DNA of 64,000 bases from Muribaculaceae bacterium Isolate-110 (HZI) (GCA_003762875.1 RIBL01000009.1:1-64000), one strand, 5' to 3'; counted from the first letter of the stretch, positions 45,592-54,812 are shown. Translations and numbers: made by a program. The notes: generated from the sequence alone by a model not told the origin.

Positions 45592-45676
45592 CCGTCATGT
45601 AATGGAGTATCGGATAACCTCCATCCCTCCCATGCCGTACCATTCAGGGCTACACTTGCATACTCCCTCCCCCCAT

Positions 45677-45718
45677 AAAAAAAGTATCGGAAGTCTGTCG
45701 CCGGACTTCTGATACTTT
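45677..45718 (-). terminator. Terminator of the MFS transporter gene
   Basis: A 15-base stem (45681-45695 with 45704-45718, one G-T pair) lies after the minus-strand transporter gene; on that strand it is followed by seven T (complement of the A-run from 45677). Confidence 0.85.
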
Positions 45719-45746
45719 AGTCTTTATTTATAGTAATATCACCTTA

Positions 45747-47078
45747 TCAGAGGTCGCGCAAATCAGGCTCCTCATCGAGCGATACGGGTATATCGGTATT
45801 GACATTCTTCGAACCGGCCACAGCATAATAGAATATGTAGACGAGCATGGCAAACACAAGCCAGTAGCTGCTTACATAACCCGTTGTACGGCCGATCCAG
45901 TCCTGAATGAAAGGCATGATGCCGCCGCCTACCACCATCATCATGAAGAGGCCCGAAGCCTTGGCTGTATACTTGCCCAGACCCTCGGTGGCGAGATTGA
46001 AAATGCCGCCCCACATCACCGAGGTGCAAAGACCGCAGAGGAAGAGGAAGAGACACTTCATCGGCACCTCGCCGCTATAGATGTTGAGCATCTTGATTTC
46101 GGGCGATTTGAAAGTCACGCTTTCGGGAAGGAAGATAGCTATGAGCACGAGGACAATAGCCACTGACGAAGCGGTGACGAGCTGGGTGCGGGTCGAAACC
46201 TTACCGCTGATGATCGAGCTGAGAAAACGGCCTACGAGCATCATGAGCCAGTAGAGAGCGGCGAGCGAACCGGCCACAGCTGCCGCGCCTTCAAAGTTTT
46301 CGCGGCTTATCCAGGCATTCATCTCGCCGGGGATACCGATTTCGATACCTACATAGAAGAAGATGGCGATGATGCCGAGCAGACAGTGACGGAAGGCCAG
46401 CGGGCTGTGCTCATACTTCACATTGCTCAGATTGGCCTGGGGCTCCTGAAGTTTTACAAACGAAATGACAATAAACGCCAGCACGAATATCACGATACCC
46501 GTCACCACAAGCGGAGCCACCGAAGCCATGGTAGTCTCCTTGGTGAGAGTGCCCACCAGCACGCCCACCATCATCGGGGTCAGAGTGCCGGCCAGCGAGT
46601 TGAGCGCGCCGCCAGTCTGGATGAGCTGGTTACCCTTGTTGCCGCCGCCGCCCAGCAGGTTGAGCATCGGGTTGACAACAGTGTTGAGCATACACACGCA
46701 CACACCGCATATAAGCGCGCCGAGCAGATAAATAAACAGATTGAGGGTGGTCGGGACCTCACCGCCTATCACGATGATGTTGTCGCCCACCACACTTGAT
46801 AGCAACTGTACGCCAAGACCGATGGCACCGACGGCGAGAGCTATCAGCGTGGTTTTCTTGTATCCGTAACGGATGAGCATGTTACCGGCCGGGATACCCA
46901 TGAAGAGATAGGCCGTAAAGTTCATAAGGTTGCCGGCCATGCCTGCCCAGGCATATCTGAATCCCCAGATATTGCCGAAAGGAGCCGCCATGTTGGTAAC
47001 GAACGAAATCATCGCGAAAACGAAAAACATCGTCACGATGGCTACCGTGTTACTGTTTTTTTTAACGGAAGTTTCCAT
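45747..47078 (-). CDS. MFS sugar transporter, FucP/GluP-like
   Basis: A 443-residue inner-membrane transporter with twelve hydrophobic helices. Features include MFFVFAMISFVTNMAAPFGN near the N-terminus, GIPAGNMLIRYGYKKTTLIA as the loop between helices two and three, and a C-terminal half with LFLFLCGLCTSVMWGGIFNL. These fit the proton-coupled FucP/GluP sugar branch of the major facilitator superfamily. The substrate cannot be read from sequence. It is divergent from a transketolase gene, which supports sugar uptake feeding central metabolism. Confidence 0.85.
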   Translation of the reverse strand: METSVKKNSNTVAIVTMFFVFAMISFVTNMAAPFGNIWGFRYAWAGMAGNLMNFTAYLFMGIPAGNMLIRYGYKKTTLIALAVGAIGLGVQLLSSVVGDNIIVIGGEVPTTLNLFIYLLGALICGVCVCMLNTVVNPMLNLLGGGGNKGNQLIQTGGALNSLAGTLTPMMVGVLVGTLTKETTMASVAPLVVTGIVIFVLAFIVISFVKLQEPQANLSNVKYEHSPLAFRHCLLGIIAIFFYVGIEIGIPGEMNAWISRENFEGAAAVAGSLAALYWLMMLVGRFLSSIISGKVSTRTQLVTASSVAIVLVLIAIFLPESVTFKSPEIKMLNIYSGEVPMKCLFLFLCGLCTSVMWGGIFNLATEGLGKYTAKASGLFMMMVVGGGIMPFIQDWIGRTTGYVSSYWLVFAMLVYIFYYAVAGSKNVNTDIPVSLDEEPDLRDL

Positions 47079-47425
47079 TTAGTTTTTGTTTAAGATAAGA
47101 ATTAGATATTGTATAATTGGATTTTGGTTCGGAATAAGCGGCTGCAAAAGGCATATTAGTGTCGAAACGTTCATTCAAGAGTGGGCCGCTACACACTGCG
47201 TGAAAGGTTTGTACCTGTTTTTATGGCAAAGATAACTAAAATTTTTATCTTTATGTATCATATACGTACAAATACGCATAATTACTTACACATCTACTCA
47301 TTTTTTTGTTTTTTTATTCGTATATTTGCCACAGGCAACATCCCTCGATGCGGCCGCTGATATGTGGCCGGGGGAGGGTTATTGTATAAAATACAATTTT
47401 AAATTCATCATATTCAAAAATCCTC
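47079..47425. other. Divergent promoter region of the MFS transporter and transketolase
   Basis: The 347-base spacer holds a TATCTTTG box on the minus strand (47227-47234) for the transporter and TATATTTG (47321-47328) for tkt. Neither has a TTG at consensus spacing. No clear regulator site was found; AT-rich stretches fill the rest. Confidence 0.4.
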
Positions 47426-49459
47426 ATGAATCTAACATCAGTTAATCGTGCGGCCGACAACATCCGTGTCCTTGCCGCTTCGATGGTTGAAAAAGCAAAT
47501 TCCGGCCATCCCGGCGGAGCCATGGGCGGCGCGGATTTCGTAAACGTGCTTTACTCGCAATTTCTTGTCACCGACCCCGATGACGGCAAGTGGCTTGGCC
47601 GCGACCGTTTCTTCCTCGACCCCGGTCACATGTCGCCCATGCTTTACAGCGTGCTCGCACTCTTCGGCCACTATACACTCGATGAGCTTCAGCAGTTCCG
47701 TCAGTGGGGCTCGCCCACACCCGGTCACCCCGAGCTTCACCCCGAGCGCGGTGTCGAGAACACCTCCGGACCTCTCGGACAGGGCCACACCATGGCCGTC
47801 GGCTGTGCCATCGCCGAGCGTTTCCTCGTAGCCCGTTTTGGCGAGTGGATGAGCCACAAGACCTATGCCTTCATCTCTGACGGCGGCATTCAGGAGGAGA
47901 TTTCACAGGGAGCCGGACGTCTGGCCGGACACCTTGGTCTCAGCAACCTCATCATGTTCTATGACAGCAACAAGGTACAGCTCTCCACAATGGTCGACGC
48001 TGTCGACGCCGAGGACGTGGCTGCCAAATATCGTGCCTGGGGATGGAACGTGCTCGAGATTAACGGCAATGATCCCGAGCAGATAGCCAAGGCCATCGTT
48101 GAAGCTCAGGGCGAGACCGAGCGTCCCACCTTAATTATAGGCCACACCGTCATGGGCCGCGGATGCGTCAAGGCCGACGGTTCCAACTTCGAAGGTCAGT
48201 GCTCCACCCACGGACAGCCCCTTAGCGCATCGGGAGCCGACTTCGCCGCCACTCTCCGCAACCTCGGTGCCGATCCCGAGAATCCCTGGGTAATCTATGA
48301 CGACGTCAAGGCTCTCTACGAGGCTCGCCGCGCCGAGCTCCGCGAGATTGTCAAGGCCCGTCGTGCCGAGCAGGCCGCATGGGAAGCTGCCAATCCCGAA
48401 CTTGCCGCCGAGCTCCACACATTCCTCGACAACAAGCTCCCCGCCATCGACTGGGCAGCCATCCCCCACAAGGCCAACATCGCCAGCCGTCAGGCCTCGG
48501 CCGATGTGCTCGGAGTACTCGCCGAGAAGGTCAACAACATGATTGTATCGTCGGCCGACCTCGCCAACTCCGACAAGACCGACGCCTTCCTCAAGAAGAC
48601 CCACCCCTTTGTCAAGGGCGACTTCTCAGGCGCATTCCTCCACGCAGGTGTTACCGAGCTCACCATGGCAGCTGTCATGAACGGCATCGTGCTCCACGGC
48701 GGAGTCATCGCAGCCTGCGGCACATTCTTCGTATTCTCTGACTACATGAAGCCCGCAGTGCGCATGGCCGCCCTCATGGAGCTTCCTGTAAAATACATCT
48801 GGACACACGACGCATTCCGCGTGGGTGAGGACGGTCCCACCCACGAGCCCGTAGAGCAGGAGGCACAGCTCCGACTCATGGAAGAGCTCCGCAACCTCAG
48901 CGGCAAGCCCTCGATGCTCGTGCTCCGTCCGGCCGACGCAGCCGAGACTTCAGTAGCATGGGCCATGGCTATGGAAAACTTCGAGACCCCCTCGGCACTC
49001 GTGCTCTCGCGCCAGAACCTTCCCGACCTCCCCGCAGCTTCGGGCGACCGTTTCGCCGAGGCCGCAGCCGGATGCCGTCGTGGTGGTTACACCGTGGTCG
49101 AGGCTCAGAACCCCGACGTAGTGCTTGTGGCCAACGGCTCGGAAGTATCGCTTCTCTGCGACGTGGCCGCCGAGCTCAAGGCCCAGGGCATCAACGCCCG
49201 CGTGGTGTCAGTGCCTTCAATCGGCATCTTCAGCAACCAGCCCCTCGAATATCGTCAGGCCGTTCTCACCCCCGGAGTCCCTGCCTTCGGTCTCACAGCC
49301 GGTCTGCCCTCCACACTCCGTGGAGTCGTGGGAGCCGACGGCGAAGTGTTCGGTCTCGACCACTTCGGAGCATCTGCACCCTACAAGGTGCTTGACGAGA
49401 AATTCGGCTTCACCGTGCCCGCAGTCAAGGCTCGTGTGCTCGCATTCCTCGGCAAGTAA
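47426..49459 (+). CDS. tkt: Transketolase
   Basis: Transketolase moves two-carbon units between sugars in the pentose phosphate pathway. The 677-residue protein has the thiamine diphosphate region SDGGIQEEISQGAGRLAGHL with FYDSN, where many transketolases read GDG; this variant occurs in Bacteroidetes enzymes as far as I recall. The N-terminal substrate His are in NSGHPGGAMGGADF and GPLGQGHTMAVG; the C-terminal domain has RVGEDGPTHEPVEQEAQLRL. Full length. It is divergent from a sugar transporter, and a long hairpin follows. Confidence 0.96.
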   Translation: MNLTSVNRAADNIRVLAASMVEKANSGHPGGAMGGADFVNVLYSQFLVTDPDDGKWLGRDRFFLDPGHMSPMLYSVLALFGHYTLDELQQFRQWGSPTPGHPELHPERGVENTSGPLGQGHTMAVGCAIAERFLVARFGEWMSHKTYAFISDGGIQEEISQGAGRLAGHLGLSNLIMFYDSNKVQLSTMVDAVDAEDVAAKYRAWGWNVLEINGNDPEQIAKAIVEAQGETERPTLIIGHTVMGRGCVKADGSNFEGQCSTHGQPLSASGADFAATLRNLGADPENPWVIYDDVKALYEARRAELREIVKARRAEQAAWEAANPELAAELHTFLDNKLPAIDWAAIPHKANIASRQASADVLGVLAEKVNNMIVSSADLANSDKTDAFLKKTHPFVKGDFSGAFLHAGVTELTMAAVMNGIVLHGGVIAACGTFFVFSDYMKPAVRMAALMELPVKYIWTHDAFRVGEDGPTHEPVEQEAQLRLMEELRNLSGKPSMLVLRPADAAETSVAWAMAMENFETPSALVLSRQNLPDLPAASGDRFAEAAAGCRRGGYTVVEAQNPDVVLVANGSEVSLLCDVAAELKAQGINARVVSVPSIGIFSNQPLEYRQAVLTPGVPAFGLTAGLPSTLRGVVGADGEVFGLDHFGASAPYKVLDEKFGFTVPAVKARVLAFLGK

Positions 49460-49485
49460 TCCCCGGGCGTAAAATAGAGATATTT

Positions 49486-49595
49486 ACGCACAAAAGTTTC
49501 AAAAGAAACATAAGCAGACTATCGTTCTTTTTACGTTAGTGTCATACATGTCAGCATGGCCGCTTATGTTTCTTTTGAAACTTTTGTGCGTTTTT
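49486..49595 (+). terminator. Long hairpin after tkt
   Basis: Perfect 29-base arms (49487-49515 and 49562-49590; core CACAAAAGTTTCAAAAGAAA) enclose a 46-base loop and are followed by TTTTT. The arms resemble the hairpins at 9056 and 54813 in using CAAAAG, TCAAAAG and similar words. It would stop tkt transcription before the OmpA-family gene. Confidence 0.75.
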
Positions 49596-49712
49596 ACACA
49601 TGTGTCGTTTTTGACACGCTATTTTCGATACGCCCATATGTCATAAGGTTCGGATATTATAAATAATTATAGATTTTTATGCAAAAATTTAGAATATTCG
49701 GAAAAAAAGTTT

Positions 49713-49720
49713 TACCTTTG
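49713..49720 (+). promoter_or_regulatory. Candidate -7 box of the second OmpA-family gene
   Basis: TACCTTTG is an exact box, 125 bases before the start. The -33 region lacks TTG, but the upstream is very A/T-rich. The 385-base spacer (49460-49844) otherwise holds only the tkt hairpin. Confidence 0.5.
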
Positions 49721-49844
49721 ACCCGTATAATCTGCGTGCCCATACTGTGCGCAGTCATTTCGTAGCTCCTGTAGTGGAGATTCACAGACTTATACACAAC
49801 ATAAAGACAAAATATTTCAACTATTTTCCAATAATTAATTATTT

Positions 49845-51056
49845 ATGAAAAAAAGTATTCTTCTTGGCTTCGTAGCCGCTCTCTTCATGGGTCAAAGCGC
49901 AATGGCCCAGAGCGCGCAGGAGATTACCTACGTTGAGGATCCCTCACAGGGCTACATCCTCAACAACTTCAGCGACAACTGGTTTATCTCTGCTGAAGGT
50001 GGTATAAACTACTACTTCGACCGCAATAACAGCGAGCGCAGCTTCCTTGACCGTTTTTCGCCCAACGCCGGCATCTGGGTAGGTAAGTGGTTCTCGCCCA
50101 TCATCGGTCTCCGTGCCGGTGCCAACTTCACCCAGATCAAGGGCATGGGTACCGACGGCGGTTACGGCTGGTATGGTACATTCCAGGACGGCAACACCGT
50201 GTATGACAAATACAAACGCAACGAGTTCGGTGCTCAGCTCAACGCCATGTTGAACCTCACCAACTGGTGGTGTGGCTATCGTCCCGGTCGTGTTTACAAC
50301 GGCATCCTCTATGCCGGTGTAGGCTACAATTGGGTATACGTTCCCAAGTATGTCAACGGCGGCCGTCGTGACGGCTGGGGCCGTGGCGGTGACGACAACC
50401 TCACCGGTAGCCTTGGTCTAATCAACAACTTCAACCTCAGCAAGAACTTCGCCCTCTATCTCGATCTTCGCGCAGGTCTCTACACTGATGACACCAACAA
50501 CCAGGGTCTCCGCAAAAACCACGTTGACCTCCAGGCCTACGTAGGTGTGACCTACAACTTTAACAAGTCCACATGGTCAGCACCCATCGTACCCGTTATC
50601 CCCGAAATCCCCAACTGCGACGAAGTTGAGGCCCGTCTCCAGGCTGCCAACGGCCGCATCGCTGACCTCGAGCGTCAGCTCCGCGACTGCCTCAACCGTC
50701 CCGTTCAGACAGTTGTCGAGGCCGAGGAAGGTCCCCTCTGCACCATCTACTACACCATCGGTAGCTCACGCATCTCTCGTGTAGACAACAAGGTGCTCAA
50801 CGCTGTGTCCAACGTGATGAAGGCCAACCCCGACCAGAAATACACCGTATGTGGCTACGCTGACAACTACACCGGCACCGCCGCTGTCAACGACCGTCTC
50901 CGCAAAGCCCGTGCCAACGGTGTTGAGCGCGTGCTCCTCCGCAACGGTGTCAAGGCTTCTCAGCTCGACGTTACTACCAACGACGCCAACCTCTTTGGCG
51001 AAGGCAAGGAGTACGTTTCGCTTGACCGTGCCGTTACTATCAAGGCCAACAAATAA
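49845..51056 (+). CDS. OmpA-family outer-membrane protein, paralogue
   Basis: A 403-residue protein with signal peptide (MKKSILLGFVAALFMGQSAMA), an N-terminal barrel (about 25-240, many Tyr/Trp/Gly strands such as WFISAEGGINYYFDRNN and GIWVGKWFSPIIGLRAG), a short coiled linker (EARLQAANGRIADLERQLRD) and a C-terminal OmpA-like domain (YTIGSSRISRVDNKVLNAV, YTVCGYADNYTGTAAVNDRL). The domain is less conserved than in the gene at 12195, so peptidoglycan binding may be weaker. Monocistronic, with its own promoter and terminator. Probably an abundant structural porin. Confidence 0.92.
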   Translation: MKKSILLGFVAALFMGQSAMAQSAQEITYVEDPSQGYILNNFSDNWFISAEGGINYYFDRNNSERSFLDRFSPNAGIWVGKWFSPIIGLRAGANFTQIKGMGTDGGYGWYGTFQDGNTVYDKYKRNEFGAQLNAMLNLTNWWCGYRPGRVYNGILYAGVGYNWVYVPKYVNGGRRDGWGRGGDDNLTGSLGLINNFNLSKNFALYLDLRAGLYTDDTNNQGLRKNHVDLQAYVGVTYNFNKSTWSAPIVPVIPEIPNCDEVEARLQAANGRIADLERQLRDCLNRPVQTVVEAEEGPLCTIYYTIGSSRISRVDNKVLNAVSNVMKANPDQKYTVCGYADNYTGTAAVNDRLRKARANGVERVLLRNGVKASQLDVTTNDANLFGEGKEYVSLDRAVTIKANK

Positions 51057-51084
51057 TCAACCCCACGGTTGATAAGTCTCATAG

Positions 51085-51118
51085 CCGGCCCGCGAATTGT
51101 CGCGGGCTGGTTTTTTTT
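51085..51118 (+). terminator. Rho-independent terminator after the OmpA paralogue
   Basis: An 11-base stem (CCGGCCCGCGA at 51085-51095 with 51100-51110, one wobble) with a four-base loop, followed by eight T. Confidence 0.9.
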
Positions 51119-51281
51119 GTTTTCGCTCCGATACCTCATGAAATAACACATTGTCACATCCCGGCAGCATCCGCGCAAAACATATATGTTTTTAAGCATT
51201 GTCACAAAATTTGGATTTTACATATAAAATATATATCTTCGCTATCGGATAACTTACAATCGACATCCCCGACAGTCGCCT

Positions 51282-52220
51282 ATGAAGCATATCAGACAAT
51301 TTCTGTCGCATCTCGTCAGCGAGCTTGGTTACTCGGCCCACACAGTCGAAGCCTACGGCCGCGACTTGCGCCAGTGGGCCGACTTCGCCACCGGCGGCAA
51401 GCCCGAGACGCTGCGTCCTGTCGACGTAAGCCGTTCCGACCTGCGTCTATGGGTCGCATCACTCGCCTCATCCCACATCTCGCCACGCACCATCAAGCGT
51501 AAAGTCTCATCGTTAAGATCATTTTACCGCTATCTGCTCCGCAACGGCGAAGTCAAAGTCAATTCCGCAGCCGGACTCACCCTACCCAAGCCATCCAAGG
51601 TGCTCCCGGTCTACGTGCGTCATGAAGAAACCGAGAGCATCCTCGACACTCCCGTCGCCCCCGACGATTTCGCCTCCGTGCGCGACCGTCTCATCCTTGA
51701 CATCCTCTACTCCACAGGCATGCGCTGCAGCGAACTCATCAGTCTGCGCGACGCCGATGTCGACACCGCCCGGGGTGAACTAAAAGTGCTTGGAAAACGT
51801 AATAAGGAAAGAGTGATACCATTCGGCCCCGAGCTGGCCCGGGCCATCGACGCCTACCGTCTGCTGCGCGACTCATCGCCATCCACTGCCGTCAGCCCCC
51901 GTGACCTCACCGCCCCCCTGATGGTGCGCGACAACGGCGAGCCGCTCTATCGCAAGATGGTCTACAACGTGGTCCACCGCATGCTCAGCCTTGGCGGGGC
52001 ACACGCCTCCAGGCTCAGCCCCCACGTGATGCGCCACTCCATGGCCACCGACATGCTCAACGGCGGCGCGCCGATAGCCTCCGTGCAGCAGATACTCGGC
52101 CACGCATCACTGTCATCGACCCAGGTCTACACTCACGTGACTTACCGTGACCTTAAACATAATTATCAACTCGCACACCCCCGTGCACAAAACAACAAAG
52201 GAGGACACTATGGACATTAA
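51282..52220 (+). CDS. xerC: Tyrosine recombinase of the XerC/XerD type
   Basis: A 312-residue site-specific recombinase for chromosome dimer resolution. N-terminal SAM-like DNA-binding domain (FLSHLVSELGYSAHTVEAYG), then the catalytic domain with Arg in STGMRCSELISL, Lys in LGKRNKERVIPFG, His-x-x-Arg in LSPHVMRHSMATDML, His in ILGHASLSSTQ and the nucleophile Tyr in VYTHV. Length and core-gene setting point to XerC/XerD rather than a mobile-element integrase. Its last 11 bases overlap the start of hpf. The other Xer partner is not in the window. Confidence 0.92.
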   Translation: MKHIRQFLSHLVSELGYSAHTVEAYGRDLRQWADFATGGKPETLRPVDVSRSDLRLWVASLASSHISPRTIKRKVSSLRSFYRYLLRNGEVKVNSAAGLTLPKPSKVLPVYVRHEETESILDTPVAPDDFASVRDRLILDILYSTGMRCSELISLRDADVDTARGELKVLGKRNKERVIPFGPELARAIDAYRLLRDSSPSTAVSPRDLTAPLMVRDNGEPLYRKMVYNVVHRMLSLGGAHASRLSPHVMRHSMATDMLNGGAPIASVQQILGHASLSSTQVYTHVTYRDLKHNYQLAHPRAQNNKGGHYGH

Positions 52221-52503
52221 CATTAAAGCAATCCATTTTGACATCACCGAGAAGCTCACTGCCTTTATCAACAAGAAGGTGGAACGTATAGTGCGCCGCT
52301 TCCCCTCCGTGAGCACAGTTGACATTTCACTCAAGGTAGTGAAGCCCGAGACCGCGCTCAACAAGCAGGCCATCGTACGTCTGACGGTGCCCCAGCTTGA
52401 AGAGTTTGTAGCCGACAAGACCGCCGACACCTTCGAGGAAGCCATCGACGTAGCCCTCGACGCAATCGAAAAACAGTTGGAAAAAGCCAAGAATAAAAAG
52501 TAA
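52210..52503 (+). CDS. hpf: Ribosome hibernation promoting factor, short form
   Basis: A 97-residue HPF/RaiA protein that joins or silences ribosomes in slow growth. I start at MDINIKAIHFDITEKLTAFI (52210); the frame upstream overlaps xerC. It has the S30AE fold with VSTVDISLKVVKPETALNKQ and AIVRLTVPQLEEFVADKTAD. The long C-terminal extension of long HPF is missing, so it would act alone or with another factor. It overlaps xerC by 11 bases, so the two are co-translated. Confidence 0.92.
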   Translation: MDINIKAIHFDITEKLTAFINKKVERIVRRFPSVSTVDISLKVVKPETALNKQAIVRLTVPQLEEFVADKTADTFEEAIDVALDAIEKQLEKAKNKK

Positions 52504-52563
52504 CAGGCAGGTGGCGCGTCAGCGTTCCCATACATGAGCGCGTCACATAGTCTGAACCTGCAC

Positions 52564-52602
52564 GGTGCGGTGTGCCTCCACTCGGCGGCACACCGCACCT
52601 TT
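52564..52602 (+). terminator. Terminator after hpf
   Basis: A perfect 13-bp GC stem (52564-52576 with 52587-52599) and a 10-base loop followed by TTTCATTATAA. It ends the xerC-hpf transcript. Confidence 0.8.
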
Positions 52603-52669
52603 CATTATAATATGGAGATGTCAGGTCGCCATGTCGTGTGTGTGGTGCCCATGCGTGATGGGGTGTTAC

Positions 52670-52740
52670 ATGCGTGGTATGCCTGCGGACGCGTCTGTCA
52701 GGTCGAATTGGAGCGGGCATTAATCTATGGTGCACCAAAA
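52670..52740. repeat. Dispersed repeat related to the 20.7 kb region
   Basis: GCCTGCGGACGCG followed by GTCAGGTCGAATTGGAGCGGG, then GCATTAATCTATGGTGCACC matches the reverse complement of 20696-20762 with several changes, and shares GCCTGCGGACGCG with 21112-21124. The remainder of the spacer (52741-52983) is AT-rich and shows nothing I recognise. Confidence 0.55.
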
Positions 52741-52983
52741 ATTTCAGGTCGCTCCGAATTATTGCTCATTTGAATATGATAAGATAATTGATGGATTGTT
52801 AATATTTGATGTTGTTTAAATACAATAATTTACATAATTTTACAAAGCCGATTTAGTGTGAAATCGTGTTGATATTTTTTAGGTTATTTTTACATTAATG
52901 GTTAACTGATTGATTGTTAATATTATGTGTGTATGATATTTGATTTTGTAACATGCGTGTAACGCCGTTGCGGAAATTTGGTT

Positions 52984-53013
52984 TTGATAAGATGCTCAAA
53001 ATGACTAAATTTG
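52984..53013 (+). promoter_or_regulatory. Promoter of ndk
   Basis: TTG (52984-52986), 19 bases, TAAATTTG (53006-53013), consensus in spacing and sequence. The gene starts 44 bases later. Confidence 0.75.
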
Positions 53014-53056
53014 AAAAGTAAGGAATTTAAATCTAAATAAAAGTTAAACCAAAACG

Positions 53057-53524
53057 ATGCAACAGACTCTTGTCATCTTCAAGCCGTCCTCTATAGAGCG
53101 TAGACTGGTGGGCCGCGTGCTCGCCCGCTTCGAGGCAAAGGGGCTTATCATAGCCGGCATGAAGATGATGCAGCTTTCTCCCGAGATTCTGCGCGAGCAT
53201 TACGCTCACCTCGTTGACCGCCCCTTCTTTCCCATATTGCTTGAATCCATGACCGCCACTCCTGTCATAGTGCTTTGTCTCAAAGGCGTCGAAGCCGTTG
53301 AGGTCGTGCGCTCCATGACGGGTGCCACCAATGGCCGTCAGGCCGCCCCCGGCACCATACGCGGTGACTTCGCCATGTCTAATCAGGAAAATATCATTCA
53401 CGCATCATCCTCGCCCGAGGATGCCGAGGTCGAGATCAACCGATTCTTCAGTCCCGGTGAAATTTTTGACTACACGCCCGTCTCTATGCGTTTCATCAAC
53501 GAGCCCGGCGAGCTTCAACTCTGA
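53057..53524 (+). CDS. ndk: Nucleoside-diphosphate kinase
   Basis: NDK passes phosphate from NTPs to NDPs through a phospho-His. The 155-residue protein has TLVIFKPSSIERRLVGRVLA and the active His in ENIIHASSSPEDAEVEINRF, and VVRSMTGATNGRQAAPGTIR. The usual KPD start motif reads KPS here. The M23 peptidase gene follows after 89 bases on the same strand. Confidence 0.95.
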   Translation: MQQTLVIFKPSSIERRLVGRVLARFEAKGLIIAGMKMMQLSPEILREHYAHLVDRPFFPILLESMTATPVIVLCLKGVEAVEVVRSMTGATNGRQAAPGTIRGDFAMSNQENIIHASSSPEDAEVEINRFFSPGEIFDYTPVSMRFINEPGELQL

Positions 53525-53613
53525 TAATTAATCTTATAAAAATCGCCATGCCGCTCCTCAATAATAGACTCTCATCCTCATTATCCCAATCCTCTTGCCC
53601 TAAATCCCGAAAA

Positions 53614-54444
53614 ATGACCTTCAATCTAAAGATATTGCTCTCGGCAGCTCTCGTGATGATGACCGCCGTGGCCGTGCAGGCCCAGCGCAGACTCCCCGCC
53701 TCGCACGATTCCCAGCACAATTCGCTCATAGCCAGGCAGACACCCACTATCAATCCATTCAAGATCGAAAACAACGACCTTCTGCTCAATCATGTCAAGG
53801 AGCGTGAGGCCATGGATATGGAGAGCGATATATTTCAGGAATTCTGGGCTTCGGAGCATGTCAACGCCTACGGCTCCGCAGTCATAATCCCCGATCATAA
53901 AGACATTGACGTGTCGGAATATTGCACCCCCTGTCCCGGCCACAAGACATCCGATTACGGCTATCGCGCACGTTTCCGCCGCAACCACTACGGCGTGGAC
54001 CTGAAGCTCCAGGTAGGCGACACTGTAAGAGCCGCCTTCTCGGGCAAAATACGCCTCACAAAATATGAGCGCAGAGGTTACGGTTACTACGTAGTGATGC
54101 GTCACCCCAACGGCATGGAGACCGTCTACGGCCACCTCAGCCGCTTTCTCGTGAAGCCCAACCAGGTAGTCAAGGCCGGCGACCCCATCGCGCTCGGAGG
54201 CAACACCGGACGCAGCACAGGTGCCCATCTCCACTTCGAGACACGTTACATGGGCATCCCCATCAACCCCAACGCCATCATCGACTTTGACAACGGTGTG
54301 CCCCACAAAGACATCTTCGCCTTTGACAAAAACACCTATGGCAAGTCGCAGAAATACACCCCTGCCAAGCGCAAGACCCGCACAACGGCCGCAAGACGTA
54401 AGACTACGACAAAGAAAAAGACCACAACCGCCAAAAAGAAATAA
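53614..54444 (+). CDS. M23-family peptidase
   Basis: A 276-residue exported protein starting at MTFNLKILLSAALVMMTAVA; this start gives a signal peptide, unlike the longer frame. The LytM/M23 zinc peptidase domain (about 125-225) has HYGVDLKLQVGDTVRAAFSG and the HxH motif in GAHLHFETRYMGIP, plus RHPNGMETVYGHLSRFLV. The tail is Lys/Thr/Arg-rich (KKKTTTAKKK). Such enzymes cut peptidoglycan cross-bridges or, when lacking a key His, activate amidases. The first metal His of the NxxxHxxxD pattern is present (NHYGVD). Confidence 0.85.
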   Translation: MTFNLKILLSAALVMMTAVAVQAQRRLPASHDSQHNSLIARQTPTINPFKIENNDLLLNHVKEREAMDMESDIFQEFWASEHVNAYGSAVIIPDHKDIDVSEYCTPCPGHKTSDYGYRARFRRNHYGVDLKLQVGDTVRAAFSGKIRLTKYERRGYGYYVVMRHPNGMETVYGHLSRFLVKPNQVVKAGDPIALGGNTGRSTGAHLHFETRYMGIPINPNAIIDFDNGVPHKDIFAFDKNTYGKSQKYTPAKRKTRTTAARRKTTTKKKTTTAKKK

Positions 54445-54479
54445 TCCCGACGGGATACAGACAGGCATAAAAAGCCTTC

Positions 54480-54533
54480 AAAACACTTACCGCAACACGT
54501 TTTCATGAGAAAGCGTGTTGCGGTAAGTGTTTT
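54480..54533 (+). terminator. Terminator after the M23 peptidase gene
   Basis: A 25-bp stem (54480-54504 with 54509-54533, one G-T pair) capped by an ATGA tetraloop, ending in TTTT. Position 36 bases after the stop. Confidence 0.88.
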
Positions 54534-54628
54534 CTACACCTTAAAGCCCCCTGTTACCTCTGTCCTATATAGAGAATAACTCCGGAGATTATTCCGGCTT
54601 GACCATATTGTGCACATGCATCAGAAGG

Positions 54629-54740
54629 ATGTCCCGGCAGGGACATCAGGAGATTAATAGCCGTATGCATCCGAGCCTGGAAGGCTCAGGATGCATACGG
54701 AAATATGAGATGCAAGATGGATGTCTGAAAGACATCTTGT
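54629..54740. repeat. Cluster of short palindromes
   Basis: Three hairpins in about 110 bases: GATGTCCC-GGCA-GGGACATC (54629-54648), an arm pair around CCGTATGCATCC ... GGATGCATACGG (about 54660-54700) and GATGTCTGAAAGACATC (54719-54735). The first and third share the GATGTC...GACATC form with the hairpin in the centre of the large inverted repeat near 20975. No gene is apparent in 54534-54812. Confidence 0.6.
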
Positions 54741-54812
54741 TACATGACGGGGCATTCACAGCCATTCCGTCTCCAAATCTATGTGTTATCATGAGAAGCA
54801 GTGTCTGAAGAA

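Noticed and set aside
51282-52220. Integrase of a mobile element
   Set aside because: The recombinase has the size and neighbours of a core XerC/XerD gene. No att-like repeats, tRNA target or cargo genes lie around it.
54599-54808. A 69-codon plus-strand frame in the 54.7 kb spacer
   Set aside because: It runs through the palindrome cluster and has no protein-like character; likely repeat DNA.
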